This document shows positions 9,167-18,016 of a DNA stretch of 64,000 nucleotides, one piece after another; position 1 is the stretch's first letter, and each line of letters starts with the position of its first letter. The position numbers and the translations under genes were made by a program. Below the pieces are notes generated by a model, which saw only the letters and a list, made by a program, of their open reading frames with translations, made no database searches and was not told the origin of the DNA. Source of the DNA: Chitinophaga pinensis (GTDB lineage Bacteria; Pseudomonadota; Gammaproteobacteria; Burkholderiales; Burkholderiaceae_C); the NCBI GenBank assembly GCA_943326015.2, contig CALPRQ020000001.1, forward strand, positions 109,029 through 173,028, given 5' to 3'.

Positions 9167-10606
9167 ATGCAGGTCTGGCCGCGTTCGCTGCGCTGGCGCC
9201 TGCTGGGCGTGACGGCGCTGACCCTGATCGTCGCGCTGGCGGGTGCGGGCTGGTCGCTGGTCAGGCTGTTCCAGGACCATGCGGCCGCGCAGTTCGAGGC
9301 GCAGCTGCAGCTGCAGCTCGATCAGCTGACGGCCCTGTTCGAGCTCGACCCGCAGCAGGCGCCGAGCCTGAAATCGCCGCCCAGCGACCCGCGCTGGCAC
9401 AAGCCCTACTCCGGCCTGTACTGGCAGATCGAGCGCCTGGATCCCCCCTCACGCGAGGCCGGACCCACGCGCGCGCCAGTGCTGCGATCGCGCTCGCTGT
9501 GGGACTATCAGCTGGCAGTGCCCGAAGACGGCCTCGCCAGAGACGAAATCCACCGCCACCAGATCGCCGGCCCTGACGGCCAGTCGCTGCGGGTGCTCGA
9601 ACGCCGGGTGCAGTTCATTGCATCATCCACGGAAGATCACAGTGACTCAGCGGCCAAGCAGTCCGAGTCCGCACCGTCCTGGCGACTGCTGGTGGCGGCC
9701 GACGATGCGGCGCTGGCGGCCGCCGTGGCCAGGTTCACGGGCTTGCTGACGCTGTTCCTGGCGATCCTGGGTGCGGCCCTGCTGGCAGCGGCCTGGGTGC
9801 AGGTTCACCTGGGCCTGAGGCCGCTGCGCAGCCTGCAAGCGGCCGTGCAGGCGGTGCGCGGCGGCAGCGCGCCGCGACTGGACGGGCGCTTCCCGACCGA
9901 AGTCGAGCCCCTGGTGCAGGATTTCAACCGGGTGCTGGACCAGCACCAGCAGGTGGTCGAGCGCGCGCGCCATCTGGCTGGCAACCTGGCGCACGCGATC
10001 AAGACGCCGCTGGCGGTGATGGGCAACCTCGCCAACGACAGCGGAATCGAGCGGCCAGCACTGGCGCGGCAGCTGCGCGAGCAGGTGGCCCAGGTCCGCG
10101 AGCAGGTCGACTGGCACCTGAGCCGGGCACGCCGCTCCAGTTCCGGCCTGCCCGGGCAGGCCACCGAGGTGGGACTCGTGATCGATGGCCTGGTCCGGGT
10201 GATGCGCAAGGTCTACGCCTACCGGGAGGACAAGCCGGAGCTGGTGGTGGAAAGCGGCGCGATCGACCCGACGCTGCGCTTCGCGGGCGAAGCGCAGGAC
10301 CTGCAGGAGCTAGTCGGCAACCTGCTGGACAACGGCTGCAAATGGGCGCGCAGCCACGTCAGGGTGCAGGCCAATCTGGCTGGCGGCGAGTTGTGCATCA
10401 TGATCGATGACGACGGACCGGGCCTGAGCCCCGAGCAGCGCCGGGCGGTCTTCGAGCGGGGCGTGCGCGCCGACGAACGCACGCCAGGCTCGGGCCTGGG
10501 GCTGGCGATTGCCAGGGAGACCACCGCGCTGTACGGCGGGCAGGTCAGCCTGGAGCCCTCGGAGCTCGGCGGCCTGCGGGCGCAACTGCGGCTGCCGGCG
10601 CTGTAA
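9167..10606 (+). CDS. Sensor histidine kinase (PhoQ-like)
   Basis: 479 residues. Transmembrane helix 1 is near 9-28; a periplasmic sensor region of about 150 residues follows; helix 2 is near 188-210. A HAMP-like linker precedes the dimerisation domain with phosphoacceptor H276 in NLAHAIKTPLAV. The ATPase domain has LLDNGCKWARS (N box), DDDGPGL (G1) and GSGLGLAIA (G2). It starts 4 bases after the response regulator stop, making a PepSY-regulator-kinase operon. The signal is not evident; the neighbouring haem proteins suggest a redox, oxygen or metal cue (inference). Confidence 0.94.
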   Translation: MQVWPRSLRWRLLGVTALTLIVALAGAGWSLVRLFQDHAAAQFEAQLQLQLDQLTALFELDPQQAPSLKSPPSDPRWHKPYSGLYWQIERLDPPSREAGPTRAPVLRSRSLWDYQLAVPEDGLARDEIHRHQIAGPDGQSLRVLERRVQFIASSTEDHSDSAAKQSESAPSWRLLVAADDAALAAAVARFTGLLTLFLAILGAALLAAAWVQVHLGLRPLRSLQAAVQAVRGGSAPRLDGRFPTEVEPLVQDFNRVLDQHQQVVERARHLAGNLAHAIKTPLAVMGNLANDSGIERPALARQLREQVAQVREQVDWHLSRARRSSSGLPGQATEVGLVIDGLVRVMRKVYAYREDKPELVVESGAIDPTLRFAGEAQDLQELVGNLLDNGCKWARSHVRVQANLAGGELCIMIDDDGPGLSPEQRRAVFERGVRADERTPGSGLGLAIARETTALYGGQVSLEPSELGGLRAQLRLPAL

Positions 10607-10787
10607 CCGAATGATGAAGGAACGGGTGGACCCGGTAGTCGTGATTCTGTTCATGGAGGCTGCCTGTCCGCCCCATCTTGAATCAGTGATCGCTTGACGC
10701 CCGATAATCCCGAATCAGCACAGCGCCCGGACGAGGCGCGACGCTCTGGCGCCATGGCGCCGGAACAGCCCAGCCGCAACACCCACC

Positions 10788-11993
10788 ATGAACCAGCTTT
10801 CGATCCCTTACGCGACCGCGGCCCTCGCCGTCGCCTGTGCCCTGGCGCTGAGCGCCTGCGGCGACTCGTCACAGACTGGCAAGACTAGCCAGCCCACATC
10901 GACCGCGGCAGCGGTTCCGGTCACCACGACGCCAGCCGTCCGGCGCACGCTCGAGCGCCAGCAGACGGCCAGCGGTCTGGTCGCGCCGGTGTCGGCGGTC
11001 GAGGTCAGGCCGCAGCTGTCCGGCCTGATCGCCCGTGTCCATGTGGCCGAGGGCCAGCAGGTGCGCGCAGGCGAGCTGCTGTTCACGCTCGACACCCGCA
11101 GCCAGGAAGCCGACGCGGTGCGGCTGCGCGCCCAGGTCAGCAAGACCGAGGCGCAACTGGCCGACGCCAGGCGCCAGCTGAAGCGAGCGCAGGAGCTGCT
11201 GGCGCAGGGCTTCGTCTCGCAGGGGGCCGTGGACAGCAGCCAGGCCACGGTCGACGCGCAAGCCGCCGGCCTGCAGGCCGACCGCGCCAGCCTGGCGGCA
11301 GCGCAGGTGCCGCTGGCGCAGGGCCAGGTGCGCGCGGCCAGCGCCGGTCGCGTCGGCACCATACCGGTCTTCGCGGGCAGCGCGGTGCAAGCCAACGTGA
11401 CGACCATGACGACCGTGACGCGGATGGACCCGGTCGACGTCGCCTTCAGCCTGCCGCAGTCTGCGCTGCCCGAGTTGCTCGCCCTGCTCGAATCCGGCCA
11501 GGCCAGCGTCCAGGCCAGCCGGTCCGAAGGCGAGCCGCCACTGACGGGCAGGCTGCATTTCGTCGACAGCCAGGTCGATGCCGCCACCGGCACCGTCAAG
11601 GTCAAGGCGCGCTTCGACAACGCCGGGCACCAGCTCTGGCCGGGGGCTTTCGTGCGCGTCTCGCTGCCGCTGCAGCGGCTGGAGCCCGCCGTGATCGTGC
11701 CGCTGCAGTCGGTGATCCACACCGCGCGCGGTCCGGTGGTCTACCTGGCGCAGAATGGCAAGGCGGTACAGCGCCCAGTGCAGCTGCTCGCCAGCGAGGG
11801 CAACGATGCAGCCGTCAGCGGGATCGAGCCCGGCGACAAGGTCGTGGTCGACGGCCGCCAGAACCTCAGGCCGGATATGCCGATTGCCGAGCGCCAGCCC
11901 GGCCAGGCCAAGGACGGCAAGCCGGCGGCCCAGGGCAAGGGCCAAGGCGAGAAAGCCACCACAGGTGAACAGCCCGCAAAGGCCGCGCCATGA
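10788..11993 (+). CDS. RND efflux periplasmic adaptor (membrane fusion lipoprotein)
   Basis: 401 residues. The N-terminus is a lipoprotein signal with the lipobox LSAC (Cys near residue 24). Lipoyl half-motifs (VEVRPQLSGLIARVHVAEGQQVRAG) flank an alpha-helical hairpin (about 100-165, heptad-rich), followed by beta-barrel and membrane-proximal domains, and a Lys/Gln/Ala-rich tail. It bridges the inner-membrane pump encoded next (overlap of 4 bases) to an outer-membrane channel not encoded here. The 181-base gap upstream holds a perfect 14-bp palindrome (10748-10761) 26 bases before the start. Substrates are unknown. Confidence 0.92.
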   Translation: MNQLSIPYATAALAVACALALSACGDSSQTGKTSQPTSTAAAVPVTTTPAVRRTLERQQTASGLVAPVSAVEVRPQLSGLIARVHVAEGQQVRAGELLFTLDTRSQEADAVRLRAQVSKTEAQLADARRQLKRAQELLAQGFVSQGAVDSSQATVDAQAAGLQADRASLAAAQVPLAQGQVRAASAGRVGTIPVFAGSAVQANVTTMTTVTRMDPVDVAFSLPQSALPELLALLESGQASVQASRSEGEPPLTGRLHFVDSQVDAATGTVKVKARFDNAGHQLWPGAFVRVSLPLQRLEPAVIVPLQSVIHTARGPVVYLAQNGKAVQRPVQLLASEGNDAAVSGIEPGDKVVVDGRQNLRPDMPIAERQPGQAKDGKPAAQGKGQGEKATTGEQPAKAAP

Positions 11994-14900
11994 ACCTGTC
12001 CGAACTGTTCATCCGCCGTCCGGTCATGACGGTGCTGCTCAATCTGGCCGTGCTGCTGGCCGGGGTGCTGGGCTACCGCTTCATCCCGGTTGCGGCGCTG
12101 CCGAGCTACGACACGTCGGTCATCAGCGTCTCGGCCTCGCTGCCGGGCGCCAACCCCGAGATCATGGCGACTTCGGTCGCGCTGCCACTCGAAAAGCAGT
12201 TCCAGACCATACCCGGACTGGCGCAGATGAGCTCGACCAGCACGCTCGGCGGCACCTCGCTGACGCTGGAATTCGCCGAGGGCCGCAACCTCGACAGCGC
12301 CGCGCTCGACGTGCAGGCCGCGCTGCTGCGTGCACAGCGCTCGCTGCCGCAGGAGATGACCAGCCTGCCCTCGTACCGCAAGGTCAACCCGGCCGATGCG
12401 CCGGTGCTGCTGGTCGCTCTGACCTCGCCGGCGCTGGCGCCGACCGAGCTGCAGGACTACGCCGAACACCTGATCCTGCCGACGCTGTCGACGATCGACG
12501 GCGTGGCACAGGTCAACATCTACGGAGCCAAGCGCTATGCGGTGCGCGTGCGCGTGAGCCCGGACGCGCTGGCGGCGCGCAACATCGGCCTCGACGAGGT
12601 CGCGGCGGCGCTGCGCGCAGCCAACGTCAACACCCCGGTCGGCACGCTCGACGGTCCGCGCCAGCAGCTCACGCTGCAGGCCAACCGGCAGCTGCGCGAC
12701 GCCGCCGAGTTCGGCGCGCTGATCATCGCGCAGCGCGGCGGCAACCCGGTGCGGTTGCGCGACATCGCGGCGGTCGAGGACAGCCTGGAAACCCTGCGCA
12801 GCTTCGCGACGCTGCAGGGCGAACCCGCGATCACGCTCGCGATCCAGCGCCAGCCCGGCGCCAATACGGTCAAGGTGGTCGATCAGGTCAAGGCCGAGCT
12901 CGCGCGCATCCAGCCGCAGCTGCCCGCCTCGGTCGAGATGACGCCGGTCAACGACCGCAGCCTGTCGGTGCGCGAGGCGCTGCACGACGTGACGCTGACG
13001 CTGATCGGCACCGTCGCGCTGGTGGTGCTGGTGATGTTCCTGTTCCTGCGCCGTGCGGTCGCGACGCTGATCCCGGCGCTGTCGCTGCCGGTCTCGCTGA
13101 TGGGTGCGGTCGCCCTGCTCTGGGGCCTGAGCTACAGCCTGGACAACATCTCGCTGCTCGGCCTGACGCTGGCGGTGGGCCTGGTGGTGGATGACGCGAT
13201 CGTGATGCTCGAAAACATCATGCGCCACATCGAGGCCGGCGAGAGCCCCTTCCATGCCGCGCTGCGCGGCTCGCGCGAGGTCGGCTTCACCATCGTCTCG
13301 ATCTCGACCTCGCTGGTCGCGGTCTTCATCCCGATCTTCTTCATGCCGGGCGTGATCGGCCTGCTGTTCCACGAATTCGCGGTCGTGGTGGGGCTGTCCA
13401 TCCTGGTGTCGGCCTTCGCCTCGCTGACGCTGGTGCCCATGCTCGCGAGCCGGCTGATCCGGCACGAGAGCGCCGACCACCAGCCCGGCGCCGTGGTGCG
13501 CGCCTTCGAGCGCGGTTTCAACGCGCTGCTCGACGGCTACGCCCGCAGCCTGGACGCCGCGCTGCGCTGGCGCAAGTCGGTGCTGCTGCTCGCGCTGGCG
13601 ACCTTCGCTGCCACGGCCTGGCTGTTCGTCATCATCCCCAAGGGCTTCTTCCCCGAGGAGGACATCGGCCAGATGTGGGTCAGCACCGAGGCGGCCGAGG
13701 ATGTCTCCTTTCCCGAGATGCTGCGGCTGCAGGAGCAGGCCGCGGCGATCCTGCGCGCCGATCCCAGCATCGCGCGCGTGAGCTCGTTCAGCGGCGGCGG
13801 CAACGGGGCGCAGAACAGCGGCCGCATGTTCGTCGCCTTCAAGCCGCGCAGCGAGCGCCCGTCGGCCAAGCAGATCATCGAACGGCTGCGCAAGGAGCTG
13901 CGCGCGGTGCCGGGGCTGCGCGTCTTCATGCGGCCGGCGCAGAACCTGAGCCTGGGCGGACGCAGCAGCAAGTCGCAGTACCAGTACATCCTGCAGAGCG
14001 TGCAGGCCGAAGGCCTGAACGACTGGGCGCAGCAGCTGCAGCGCCGCCTGCGCGAGGAGCCGCTGTTCCGCGATGTCACCAGCGACTCGCAGCTGCGCGG
14101 CCTGCAGGCCAGGCTCGACATTGACCGCGAGCGTGCTGCCACGCTCGGCGTGTCGATGGAAGCGGCGCGCGGCGCGCTGTACAACGCCTTCGGCGAACGC
14201 CAGGTCTCGACCCTCTACACCTCGGTCGACAGCTACTCGGTCATCATGGAAGTCGCGCCCGAGGCACGGCGCGACGAATCAGCGCTCAGTGGCATCTACG
14301 TGCGCGCCTCGGGCGGCGCCATGGTGCCGCTGTCGGCGTTCGCGACCGTCGCGCGCGAGGTCGGCCCGACCGCGATCAACCATGTCGGCCAGTTGCAGGC
14401 GATCACGGTCTCGTTCAACCTCGCGCCTGGCGCCGCGCTCGGCGACGCGACCGCCCGCCTCGACGCGCTGCGCAGCGAGATCGGTATGCCGGAATCGATC
14501 ATCACGCGCTACGGCGGCGACGCGGCGGTGTTCCAGAGCTCGCAGGGCAGCCAGGCGGTGCTGATCGCAGCCGCGCTGCTGGTGATCTACGTGCTGCTGG
14601 GCGTGCTCTACGAGAGCTACATCCACCCGATCACGATTCTGGCCGGCCTGCCGTCGGCGGCGGTCGGCGCGCTCGTGACGCTGATGCTGTTCAAGCAGGA
14701 CCTGACGCTGATCGCGACCATCGGCATCCTGCTGCTGATCGGCATCGTCAAGAAGAACGCGATCATGATGATCGACTTCGCGCTCGACGCGCAGCGCCAC
14801 CAGGGCATGAGCCCGGCGCAGGCGATCCGCGAGGCCTGCGTGCTGCGCTTCCGGCCCATCATGATGACGACGCTGGCCGCGCTGATGGGCGCGCTGCCGC

Positions 14901-15076
14901 TGGCGCTCGGACTGGGCGCCGGCGCCGAGCTGCGCCAGCCGCTGGGCCTGGCGGTGGTCGGCGGCCTGGTGTTCTCGCAGGCGGTCACGCTCTACATCAC
15001 GCCGGTGATCTACCTGGCGCTGGACCGCTGGGCCGGCAGCGGGCCGGACACCACGCCTGAAGCCAGTCACGCCTGA
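11990..15076 (+). CDS. RND efflux inner-membrane transporter (HAE1 family)
   Basis: 1028 residues, full length for AcrB/MdtB-type proton-driven pumps. It begins with the family start SELFIRRPVMTVLLNLAVLLAG. The first large periplasmic loop is followed by helices 2-6, including the proton-relay Asp pair in GLVVDDAIVMLEN; helix 10 carries the Lys of IGIVKKNAIMMIDFALDA. Sequence style is closer to MdtB/MdtC/MuxB-like pumps than to AcrB. No TolC-type gene follows, so it must share one elsewhere. Regulation by the nearby two-component system is possible but not shown. Confidence 0.95.
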   Translation: MNLSELFIRRPVMTVLLNLAVLLAGVLGYRFIPVAALPSYDTSVISVSASLPGANPEIMATSVALPLEKQFQTIPGLAQMSSTSTLGGTSLTLEFAEGRNLDSAALDVQAALLRAQRSLPQEMTSLPSYRKVNPADAPVLLVALTSPALAPTELQDYAEHLILPTLSTIDGVAQVNIYGAKRYAVRVRVSPDALAARNIGLDEVAAALRAANVNTPVGTLDGPRQQLTLQANRQLRDAAEFGALIIAQRGGNPVRLRDIAAVEDSLETLRSFATLQGEPAITLAIQRQPGANTVKVVDQVKAELARIQPQLPASVEMTPVNDRSLSVREALHDVTLTLIGTVALVVLVMFLFLRRAVATLIPALSLPVSLMGAVALLWGLSYSLDNISLLGLTLAVGLVVDDAIVMLENIMRHIEAGESPFHAALRGSREVGFTIVSISTSLVAVFIPIFFMPGVIGLLFHEFAVVVGLSILVSAFASLTLVPMLASRLIRHESADHQPGAVVRAFERGFNALLDGYARSLDAALRWRKSVLLLALATFAATAWLFVIIPKGFFPEEDIGQMWVSTEAAEDVSFPEMLRLQEQAAAILRADPSIARVSSFSGGGNGAQNSGRMFVAFKPRSERPSAKQIIERLRKELRAVPGLRVFMRPAQNLSLGGRSSKSQYQYILQSVQAEGLNDWAQQLQRRLREEPLFRDVTSDSQLRGLQARLDIDRERAATLGVSMEAARGALYNAFGERQVSTLYTSVDSYSVIMEVAPEARRDESALSGIYVRASGGAMVPLSAFATVAREVGPTAINHVGQLQAITVSFNLAPGAALGDATARLDALRSEIGMPESIITRYGGDAAVFQSSQGSQAVLIAAALLVIYVLLGVLYESYIHPITILAGLPSAAVGALVTLMLFKQDLTLIATIGILLLIGIVKKNAIMMIDFALDAQRHQGMSPAQAIREACVLRFRPIMMTTLAALMGALPLALGLGAGAELRQPLGLAVVGGLVFSQAVTLYITPVIYLALDRWAGSGPDTTPEASHA

Positions 15077-15146
15077 TCTTTTGGCTTGGACGGAGAGGGG
15101 GAGCAGCCTTTTCCCTCTTCCATCGCTTTTCCGCCAGCGCGATGTA

Positions 15147-15229
15147 GCGGGGAGTGGGGTGTACCCGGCGCCCGATTTGCCAGCCGCGCAGCGGACGGAT
15201 GAGGGTGACGGGCACACCCCACTCCCCGC
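15147..15229. repeat. Large inverted repeat (16-bp perfect arms) between pump gene and mpl
   Basis: The arm GCGGGGAGTGGGGTGT at 15147-15162 is exactly complementary to ACACCCCACTCCCCGC at 15214-15229, leaving a 51-base loop. It fills much of the 188-base gap between the RND pump and mpl. There is no T-tract after it, so it is not a standard intrinsic terminator. It could be a dispersed palindromic element, a transcription-processing hairpin, or part of the mpl leader. Confidence 0.7.
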
Positions 15230-15264
15230 GGCCCAATCAGCCAACAGACGCCGATAATCACGAA

Positions 15265-16671
15265 ATGCACATACACATTCTCGGAATCTGCGGCACCTTC
15301 ATGGGGGGACTGGCCGCACTGGCGCGCGAGGCGGGTCACCAGGTCACCGGCTGCGACGCCGGCGTCTATCCGCCGATGAGCGACCAGCTGCGCGCGCTTG
15401 GCATCGACCTGATCGAAGGCTTCGGCGCCGAGCAGATGGCGCTCCAGCCCGATGTCTTCGTGGTCGGCAACGTGGTCTCGCGCGCGCGCCTGAGCGACGG
15501 ATCGCCAAAGTTCCCGCTGATGGAGGCCATCCTCGACAGCGGCGCGCGCTACACCAGCGGCCCGCAATGGCTGGCCGAACATATCCTGCAGGGACGCCAT
15601 GTGCTGGCGGTCGCCGGCACCCACGGCAAGACCACCACCACCTCGATGCTGGCCTGGATCCTGGAACATGCCGGGCTGCAGCCGGGCTTCCTGGTCGGCG
15701 GCGTGCCGCTGAACTTCGGCGTCTCGGCGCGGCTGGGCCAGGGCAGCGCATTCGTGATCGAGGCCGACGAGTACGACACGGCCTTCTTCGACAAGCGCAG
15801 CAAGTTCGTCCATTACCGCCCGCGCACCGCGGTGCTCAACAACCTCGAATTCGACCACGCCGACATCTTCGACGACCTGGCCGCGATCGAGCGCCAGTTC
15901 CACCACCTGCTGCGCACCGTGCCGGCCAGCGGCCGGGTCGTCGTCAACGGACTGGAGGAAAGCCTGGCGCGCGTGATTAACCAAGGCTGCTGGAGCGAGC
16001 AGCGCAGCTTCGGCGCGCTGGTCAGCGACTTCACCGCCGAGGGCGATGCCAGCGACTTCGCCGTGCTGTTCCAGGGCCGCGAAGTCGCGCGCGTGCAATG
16101 GGGCTTGAGCGGACAGCACAACCAGCTCAACGCACTGGCCGCGATTGCCGCCGCCGAGCACCTGGGCGTGACCCCGGCGCAGGCCGCCGCCGCGCTGTCG
16201 GAATTCCAGAACGTCAAACGTCGCATGGAACTGCGCGGCACGGTAGCGCTGCCAGGCGGCGAGGTCACGGTCTATGACGACTTCGCGCACCACCCGACTG
16301 CGATCCGCACCACGGTCGACGGCCTGCGGCGCCAGCTCGACCGCGCCGGCAAGCAGAACCAGCGCATCCTCGCCATCTTCGAGCCGCGCAGCAACACCAT
16401 GAAGCTCGGCACCATGAAGGCCCAGCTGCCCTGGAGCCTGGGGGGCGCCGACCTGGCCTTCTGCCACAGCGGCGGGCTGGGCTGGGACGCCGAGACCGCG
16501 CTGGCGCCGATGGGCGAGCGCGCGCAGGTCGCGGGCGACATCGACCACCTGATCCAACAGGTGATGGCCGCCGTGCAACCGGGCGACCAGCTGCTGTGCA
16601 TGAGCAACGGCGGCTTCGGCGGCATCCACGGCAAGCTGCTCGACGCGCTGGCGCAGAAGGCCAGGACCTGA
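15265..16671 (+). CDS. mpl: UDP-N-acetylmuramate:L-Ala-gamma-D-Glu-meso-DAP ligase
   Basis: 468 residues from ATG 15265, which begins directly at the family start MHIHILGICGTFMGGLAAL; an earlier in-frame ATG would add 37 residues encoded by the inverted repeat. Mur-ligase features: Gly-rich N-domain, the ATP loop AGTHGKTTTTSMLAWIL near 110, EADEYDTAFFDKRSKF, LNNLEFDHADIF, and the C-domain with DDFAHHPTAI. Mpl attaches the recycled murein tripeptide to UDP-MurNAc, bypassing MurC/D/E. It ends at a bidirectional terminator shared with the convergent aroG gene. Confidence 0.95.
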   Translation: MHIHILGICGTFMGGLAALAREAGHQVTGCDAGVYPPMSDQLRALGIDLIEGFGAEQMALQPDVFVVGNVVSRARLSDGSPKFPLMEAILDSGARYTSGPQWLAEHILQGRHVLAVAGTHGKTTTTSMLAWILEHAGLQPGFLVGGVPLNFGVSARLGQGSAFVIEADEYDTAFFDKRSKFVHYRPRTAVLNNLEFDHADIFDDLAAIERQFHHLLRTVPASGRVVVNGLEESLARVINQGCWSEQRSFGALVSDFTAEGDASDFAVLFQGREVARVQWGLSGQHNQLNALAAIAAAEHLGVTPAQAAAALSEFQNVKRRMELRGTVALPGGEVTVYDDFAHHPTAIRTTVDGLRRQLDRAGKQNQRILAIFEPRSNTMKLGTMKAQLPWSLGGADLAFCHSGGLGWDAETALAPMGERAQVAGDIDHLIQQVMAAVQPGDQLLCMSNGGFGGIHGKLLDALAQKART

Positions 16672-16685
16672 GCCTGCGCTGAACG

Positions 16686-16714
16686 AAAAAGGCGGACTTT
16701 TCTGTCCGCCTTTT
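16686..16714. terminator. Bidirectional intrinsic terminator between mpl and aroG
   Basis: GGCGGAC at 16691-16697 pairs with GTCCGCC at 16704-16710 over a 6-base loop, flanked by AAAAA (16686-16690) on one side and TTTT (16711-16714) on the other. It can therefore stop transcripts from both directions and sits exactly between the converging genes. Confidence 0.88.
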
Positions 16715-16719
16715 CAGTC

Positions 16720-17841
16720 TCAGCCCCGGCGCGCCTTGACCGCGTCGCTCAGCGTCTGCATGACCCGGACCGAGCTGTCCCAGTCGATGCAGGCATCGGT
16801 GATGCTCTTGCCGTATTCGAGGCTGGCGACGTCGTCCTTGCCCGGCGTGAACTTCTGCGCGCCGCCCTTGATGTGACTCTCGACCATCAGGCCGAACACC
16901 TGGCGCGAGCCGGCGCGGATCTGGCCCGCGATGTCGTCAGCCACCACGATCTGGCGCTCGTGCTGCTTGCTGCTGTTGCCGTGGCTGCAGTCGACCATCA
17001 GCGTGGCCGGCAGGCCGGCGGCTTCGAGTTCCTGGCAGGCGGCCGCGACGTTGGCCGCGTCGTAGTTGGGCGTCTTGCCGCCGCGCAGGATCACGTGGCA
17101 GTCCGGGTTGCCCTTGGTGTGCACGATCGCGACCTGGCCGTTCTTGTGCACCGACAGGAAATGGTGACCGCGGCTGGCGGACTGGATCGCATCGGTCGCG
17201 ATCTTGATGTTGCCGTCGGTGCCGTTCTTGAAGCCGATCGGCGCCGAGATGCCCGAGGCCAGCTCGCGGTGCACCTGACTCTCGGTGGTGCGAGCGCCGA
17301 TCGCGCCCCAGCTGATCAGATCGCCGATGTACTGCGGGCTGATGGTGTCGAGAAACTCGCTGGCCGCCGGCAGACCCAGGCGATTGATGTCGATCAGCAG
17401 CTGGCGCGCGATGCGCAGGCCCTCGTCGATCTTGTAGCTCTCGTCCATGTAGGGGTCGTTGATCAGGCCCTTCCAGCCCACGGTGGTGCGCGGCTTCTCG
17501 AAGTAGACCCGCATCACGATCTCGAGCGTGTCGGCAAACTGCTCGCGCAGCGGCTGCAGGCGACGCGCATAGTCCAGCGCCGCTTCCGGGTCATGGATCG
17601 AGCAGGGACCGATCACGACCAGCAGGCGGTCATCCTTGCCCTGGATGATGTCGTGGATGCCGCGGCGCGTATCGGCGATCAGCTTCTCGGTCTTGCTGCC
17701 CGCAACGGGGAAGAAGCGGATCAGATGTTCAGGCGGAGGCAACACGGTGATGTCCTGGATGCGTTGATCGTCGGTGCGGCTGGTGCGGTCGGCCGGGTGG
17801 CTGTGCCAGACATCGGTGGCTTGGACATGGGGCTTGCTCAT
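16720..17841 (-). CDS. aroG: 3-deoxy-7-phosphoheptulonate (DAHP) synthase, class I
   Basis: 373 residues from the ATG at 17841, preceded by AGGAG (17850-17854). It condenses PEP and erythrose-4-P, the entry reaction of the shikimate pathway. Family motifs are VVIGPCSIHDPEAAL (near 70), MRVYFEKPRTTVGWKGLINDP, GARTTESQ, GFKNGTDG and LMVDCSHGNS. It is the AroF/G/H type; which aromatic acid inhibits the enzyme cannot be read reliably. The long leader carries an attenuator with an aromatic-rich leader peptide (separate entries), pointing to control by Phe/Tyr/Trp tRNA charging. The symbol is given by family, not paralog. Confidence 0.94.
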   Translation of the reverse strand: MSKPHVQATDVWHSHPADRTSRTDDQRIQDITVLPPPEHLIRFFPVAGSKTEKLIADTRRGIHDIIQGKDDRLLVVIGPCSIHDPEAALDYARRLQPLREQFADTLEIVMRVYFEKPRTTVGWKGLINDPYMDESYKIDEGLRIARQLLIDINRLGLPAASEFLDTISPQYIGDLISWGAIGARTTESQVHRELASGISAPIGFKNGTDGNIKIATDAIQSASRGHHFLSVHKNGQVAIVHTKGNPDCHVILRGGKTPNYDAANVAAACQELEAAGLPATLMVDCSHGNSSKQHERQIVVADDIAGQIRAGSRQVFGLMVESHIKGGAQKFTPGKDDVASLEYGKSITDACIDWDSSVRVMQTLSDAVKARRG

Positions 17842-17884
17842 CGCGTGAACTCCTGGAAAGTAAAGGGTGCAGGGTGTGACAGGT

Positions 17885-17913
17885 AAAAAAAAACCGCCGG
17901 GGCTTCCGACGGT
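17885..17913 (-). terminator. Attenuator terminator of the aroG leader
   Basis: On the minus strand ACCGTCGG (17913-17906) pairs with CCGGCGGT (17900-17893) around a 5-base loop, with one T-G wobble, and runs straight into nine T residues (17893-17885, the first shared with the stem end). It lies about 45 bases upstream of the aroG start, so termination here would prevent expression of the gene. Its 5' arm is also complementary to a segment inside the leader ORF. Confidence 0.9.
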
Positions 17914-17947
17914 TCTTTGTGAGGGGCTTGGGCGCTTTGGGCTGTGC

Positions 17948-18016
17948 TCAACTCTCTCTGCCGTCGGTGACGCTTGAGAACCAAAAGTAAGCAAAGTAAA
18001 AGCGGGTTGCCTTCAT
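17948..18016 (-). CDS. Aromatic-rich leader peptide of the aroG attenuator
   Basis: 22 codons and TGA, too short for usual gene finding. Residues 6-13 read FYFAYFWF, seven aromatic residues in eight and including all three aromatic amino acids. It has no clear Shine-Dalgarno sequence. A TATATT -10-like box ends only 7 bases before the ATG, so the transcript may start at or near the AUG (leaderless); leaderless trp leader peptides are known in rhizobia. No good -35 was found at the expected distance. Confidence 0.83.
   Translation of the reverse strand: MKATRFYFAYFWFSSVTDGRES

Larger units (their letters stand above)
17885..18016 (-). promoter_or_regulatory. Transcription attenuator with aromatic leader peptide, upstream of aroG
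   Basis: Reading leftward: a 22-codon ORF dense in Phe/Tyr/Trp codons, a segment CCGACGG (17967-17961) overlapping its codons 17-19, and a terminator whose 5' arm contains CCGTCGG (17912-17906). The two 7-mers are exactly complementary, so an antiterminator can form in place of the terminator. Established model for trp/phe attenuators: a ribosome stalled at uncharged aromatic codons frees the first segment and permits read-through. Stalling near codons 10-13 would leave codons 17-19 uncovered or nearly so. The leader folding is inferred by eye. Confidence 0.85.

Noticed and set aside
11741..13480. Minus-strand 579-codon open frame within the efflux pump gene
   Set aside because: Composition-driven antisense reading; the plus strand is a complete RND transporter.
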